Shown: positions 23,701-25,214 of the stretch, in pieces | Position numbering within the stretch: position 1 is the first letter of the stretch | Layout of the letters: every line of letters begins with the position of its first letter | From: Christensenella sp. UBA2853 | Lineage (GTDB): Bacteria; Bacillota; Clostridia; Christensenellales; Aristaeellaceae | Direction: 5' to 3' | Assembly: GCA_002350845.1 (NCBI GenBank) | Contig: DEFL01000011.1 | Location: 12,679 to 37,892 of the forward strand | Length of the DNA stretch: 25,214 nt | The notes under the pieces: generated by a model | Databases searched by the model: none | Told to the model about the DNA's origin: nothing | What the model saw: the letters and a program-made list of their open reading frames with translations, nothing else | Program-made: the position numbers and the translations under genes

Positions 23701-25214
23701 ATGAAGAATCGAAACGCTATCGCTTCCTATCTGATGACGGTCCCCGGAATTCTTGCCGTTGCGGCCATCATCCTCTATACCCGTGTGATGTATACCATGG
23801 CGCCGGTGTACTTTATGCTCGGCGGCGTGATTGTCCTTGTGGCACTGGGGTTTGTGATTGCCCGTAAGTTCCCGAGAATCTCAAACTACATTCCTGTCTG
23901 CGTTTCCGTGCTTCTGGCATCGGCTGCAGTATGGGGATCTGAACTGATGGTCAACCAGATCGGTTATGTCGTGGCCGGACTTGACGGTGTGGAAACGATT
24001 ATCTCCTGGATTGTCTATCTGACGCTGGTCATCATTGCCCTGATTGTCAGTCTGGTTGCATCCTTCCTTCCGATGACCAAACCGGAAACAGATCCGGCCG
24101 TGCTGGCAGCTCAGACAGCTGCAGGCAGAAAGAAGATCGGACGGATTCTGACGGCTGCTCTGGCTGTTCTCCTTGCGGCTGCCATTGCCTGCACCTGCAT
24201 TTTCTACAATCAGGCTTCCGGTCTGAGAAAGCAGCTGGCAACGGTGACGTCTGAGGCTGCCAGCACCAAGGCATCCCTTGAATCCAAGCTCAACGATGCA
24301 GAGGGCCGCGCGAGCAGGCTGCAGAGCCAGGTGGCCGGCATGTTCACCCAGGCGGATGTGGACCAGAAGGTTGCCGAAGCGGTGGAGGCCGCCAAAGCAG
24401 AATTCCAGGCCGCTATGCCTGCAGCGGAAACTGCGCAGGAACCCGCGATTGATTACTCTGCTTTGCCTTTCGCTCCGGTGTTTGCACCGAACGAAGCCTA
24501 TGATGAGTTCACCACTGTGGCCTACACCATTGAAGACATCGGTGCGGAACTTGCCTGCACGGTCAGCCGCAAGGCCGATGGCAGTGAGTATTATGTCGAA
24601 TGCAACTTCTACGGCGACGACCAGATGACCCGTACGTCCTATGACGGAAACGAGTTTGTCATTCTGGAAGACAAGACCGGCTTTATGGGCGGCAGCAATA
24701 CCGCGATCCTTCAAAAAGCCATTGAGCAGAACATCTGGCTGCCGACCAAGGCACCGGCTGCATCGGCTGCAGTGGATACCTCCGTCCTGCCCTTCGCACC
24801 GGTCTTTGCACCGAACGAGGCCTATGACGAATACACCACGGTTGCCTATACCATCGAAGATATCGGTGCGGATCTGGCCTGCACGGTCAGCCGCAAGGCC
24901 GACGGCAGCGAGTACTATCTCGAGTGCAACTTCTACGGCGACGACCAGATGACCCGCACGACCTATGACGGCAGCGAGTTTACCATTCTGGAAGACAAGA
25001 CCGGCTTTATGGGCGGCAGCAACACCGCGATCCTGCAGAAGGCCATCGAGCAGAACATCTGGCTGCCCACCAAGGCACCGGCTGCAGCATCTGCCGCCGT
25101 GGATACTTCTGTTCTGCCCTTCGCTCCGGTGTTTGCACCCAACGAAGCGTATGACGAATACACCACCGTTCCTTACACCATTGAAGACATTGGTGCAGAA
25201 CTCGAATGCACGGT
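23701..25214 (+). CDS. Multi-pass membrane protein with extracellular tandem repeats (partial, runs off right edge)
   Basis: Open from the ATG at 23701 (GAGGAGGG 7 nt upstream) to the window end, 504 residues seen, no stop. Five hydrophobic segments: ~8-30, ~35-57, ~64-84, ~98-122 and ~147-170. Then a likely coiled coil (~172-240, rich in Ala, Glu, Lys and Gln: LRKQLATVTSEAAS..LESKLNDAEGRA), a short linker, and repeats beginning LPFAPVFAPNEAYDE at residues 255, 363 and 472. I do not recognise the repeat family. Each unit has a beta-type half (YTIEDIGA.LACTVSRKADGSEYY) and an end predicted helical (NTAILQKAIEQNIWLPTKAP), joined by an Ala/Pro linker. It is translated right after the GH3 gene, so the two probably act together at the cell surface. 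Confidence 0.8.
   Translation, partial: MKNRNAIASYLMTVPGILAVAAIILYTRVMYTMAPVYFMLGGVIVLVALGFVIARKFPRISNYIPVCVSVLLASAAVWGSELMVNQIGYVVAGLDGVETIISWIVYLTLVIIALIVSLVASFLPMTKPETDPAVLAAQTAAGRKKIGRILTAALAVLLAAAIACTCIFYNQASGLRKQLATVTSEAASTKASLESKLNDAEGRASRLQSQVAGMFTQADVDQKVAEAVEAAKAEFQAAMPAAETAQEPAIDYSALPFAPVFAPNEAYDEFTTVAYTIEDIGAELACTVSRKADGSEYYVECNFYGDDQMTRTSYDGNEFVILEDKTGFMGGSNTAILQKAIEQNIWLPTKAPAASAAVDTSVLPFAPVFAPNEAYDEYTTVAYTIEDIGADLACTVSRKADGSEYYLECNFYGDDQMTRTTYDGSEFTILEDKTGFMGGSNTAILQKAIEQNIWLPTKAPAAASAAVDTSVLPFAPVFAPNEAYDEYTTVPYTIEDIGAELECT
24463..25214 (+). repeat. In-frame tandem DNA repeats of 324-327 bp
   Basis: Unit starts at 24463, 24787 and 25114 (spacing 324 and 327 bp). Units 1 and 2 are near-identical in protein and mostly so in DNA, differing largely at third positions and in a few residues (for example EFTT/EYTT, YYVE/YYLE, NEFV/SEFT). 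The third is cut by the window edge. Confidence 0.9.

Noticed and set aside
24463..25214. Repeats considered as CRISPR or a mobile element
   Set aside because: Units of over 300 bp are in frame with a membrane protein and have no spacers, transposase or terminal inverted repeats.

Overview
The window looks like part of a low-to-mid-GC Bacillota (Firmicutes) chromosome. An Erysipelotrichia-like gut or oral anaerobe is my best guess, but no rRNA or other phylogenetic marker is present to prove it. The supporting signs are an AddB-type recombination nuclease, a canonical T-box leader, strong GGAGG ribosome binding sites, sigma-A promoters with 17-bp spacers, and an oxygen-sensitive 2-oxoacid:ferredoxin oxidoreductase. 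There are 15 protein genes, one running off the right edge, plus one clear riboswitch-class RNA. I see no rRNA, tRNA, CRISPR array, insertion sequence or phage gene.

Left part (1-6046, all minus strand): addB (double-strand-break repair; no visible Walker A), then a separate two-gene unit of a six-hairpin glycosidase followed by a secreted or anchored YdcF/DUF218 protein. The glycosidase reading frame has no ATG, GTG or TTG that would include its conserved N-terminal motif. A promoter and Shine-Dalgarno sequence point to a rare AUC (or AUU) start.

Middle (6177-8308, plus strand): a small P-loop NTPase with its own strong promoter, an intrinsic terminator, then threonine synthase (thrC). thrC ends at a bidirectional terminator shared with the converging operon.

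The most interesting region is 8310-15139 (minus strand). A sigma-A promoter and a T-box leader (specifier UAU = Tyr; T-box bulge UGGU, fitting an A discriminator as in tRNA-Tyr) precede five genes: a sodium:solute symporter, an AMP-forming acyl/aryl-CoA ligase, iorA, iorB and an acyl-ACP-thioesterase-like protein. A tyrosine T-box turns genes on when tyrosyl-tRNA runs short, so the operon should supply tyrosine rather than degrade it. The simplest model is uptake of an aryl acid (4-hydroxyphenylacetate), activation to the CoA thioester, and reductive carboxylation by IorAB to 4-hydroxyphenylpyruvate, which a transaminase elsewhere converts to tyrosine. This resembles the aryl-acid route known in methanogenic archaea, here apparently under bacterial T-box control.

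Right part (15486-25214, plus strand): tctB-tctA (tripartite tricarboxylate-type transporter membrane subunits with no binding-protein gene beside them), tandem terminators, and a two-gene unit of membrane-anchored esterases/hydrolases. A promoter overlapped by three ATCATG repeats spaced exactly 10 bp apart is followed by an early terminator. Last comes a surface pair: a membrane-anchored GH3 enzyme with its domains in reversed order, and a five-TM protein whose extracellular part is a tandem array of about 108-residue repeats that continues past the window edge.
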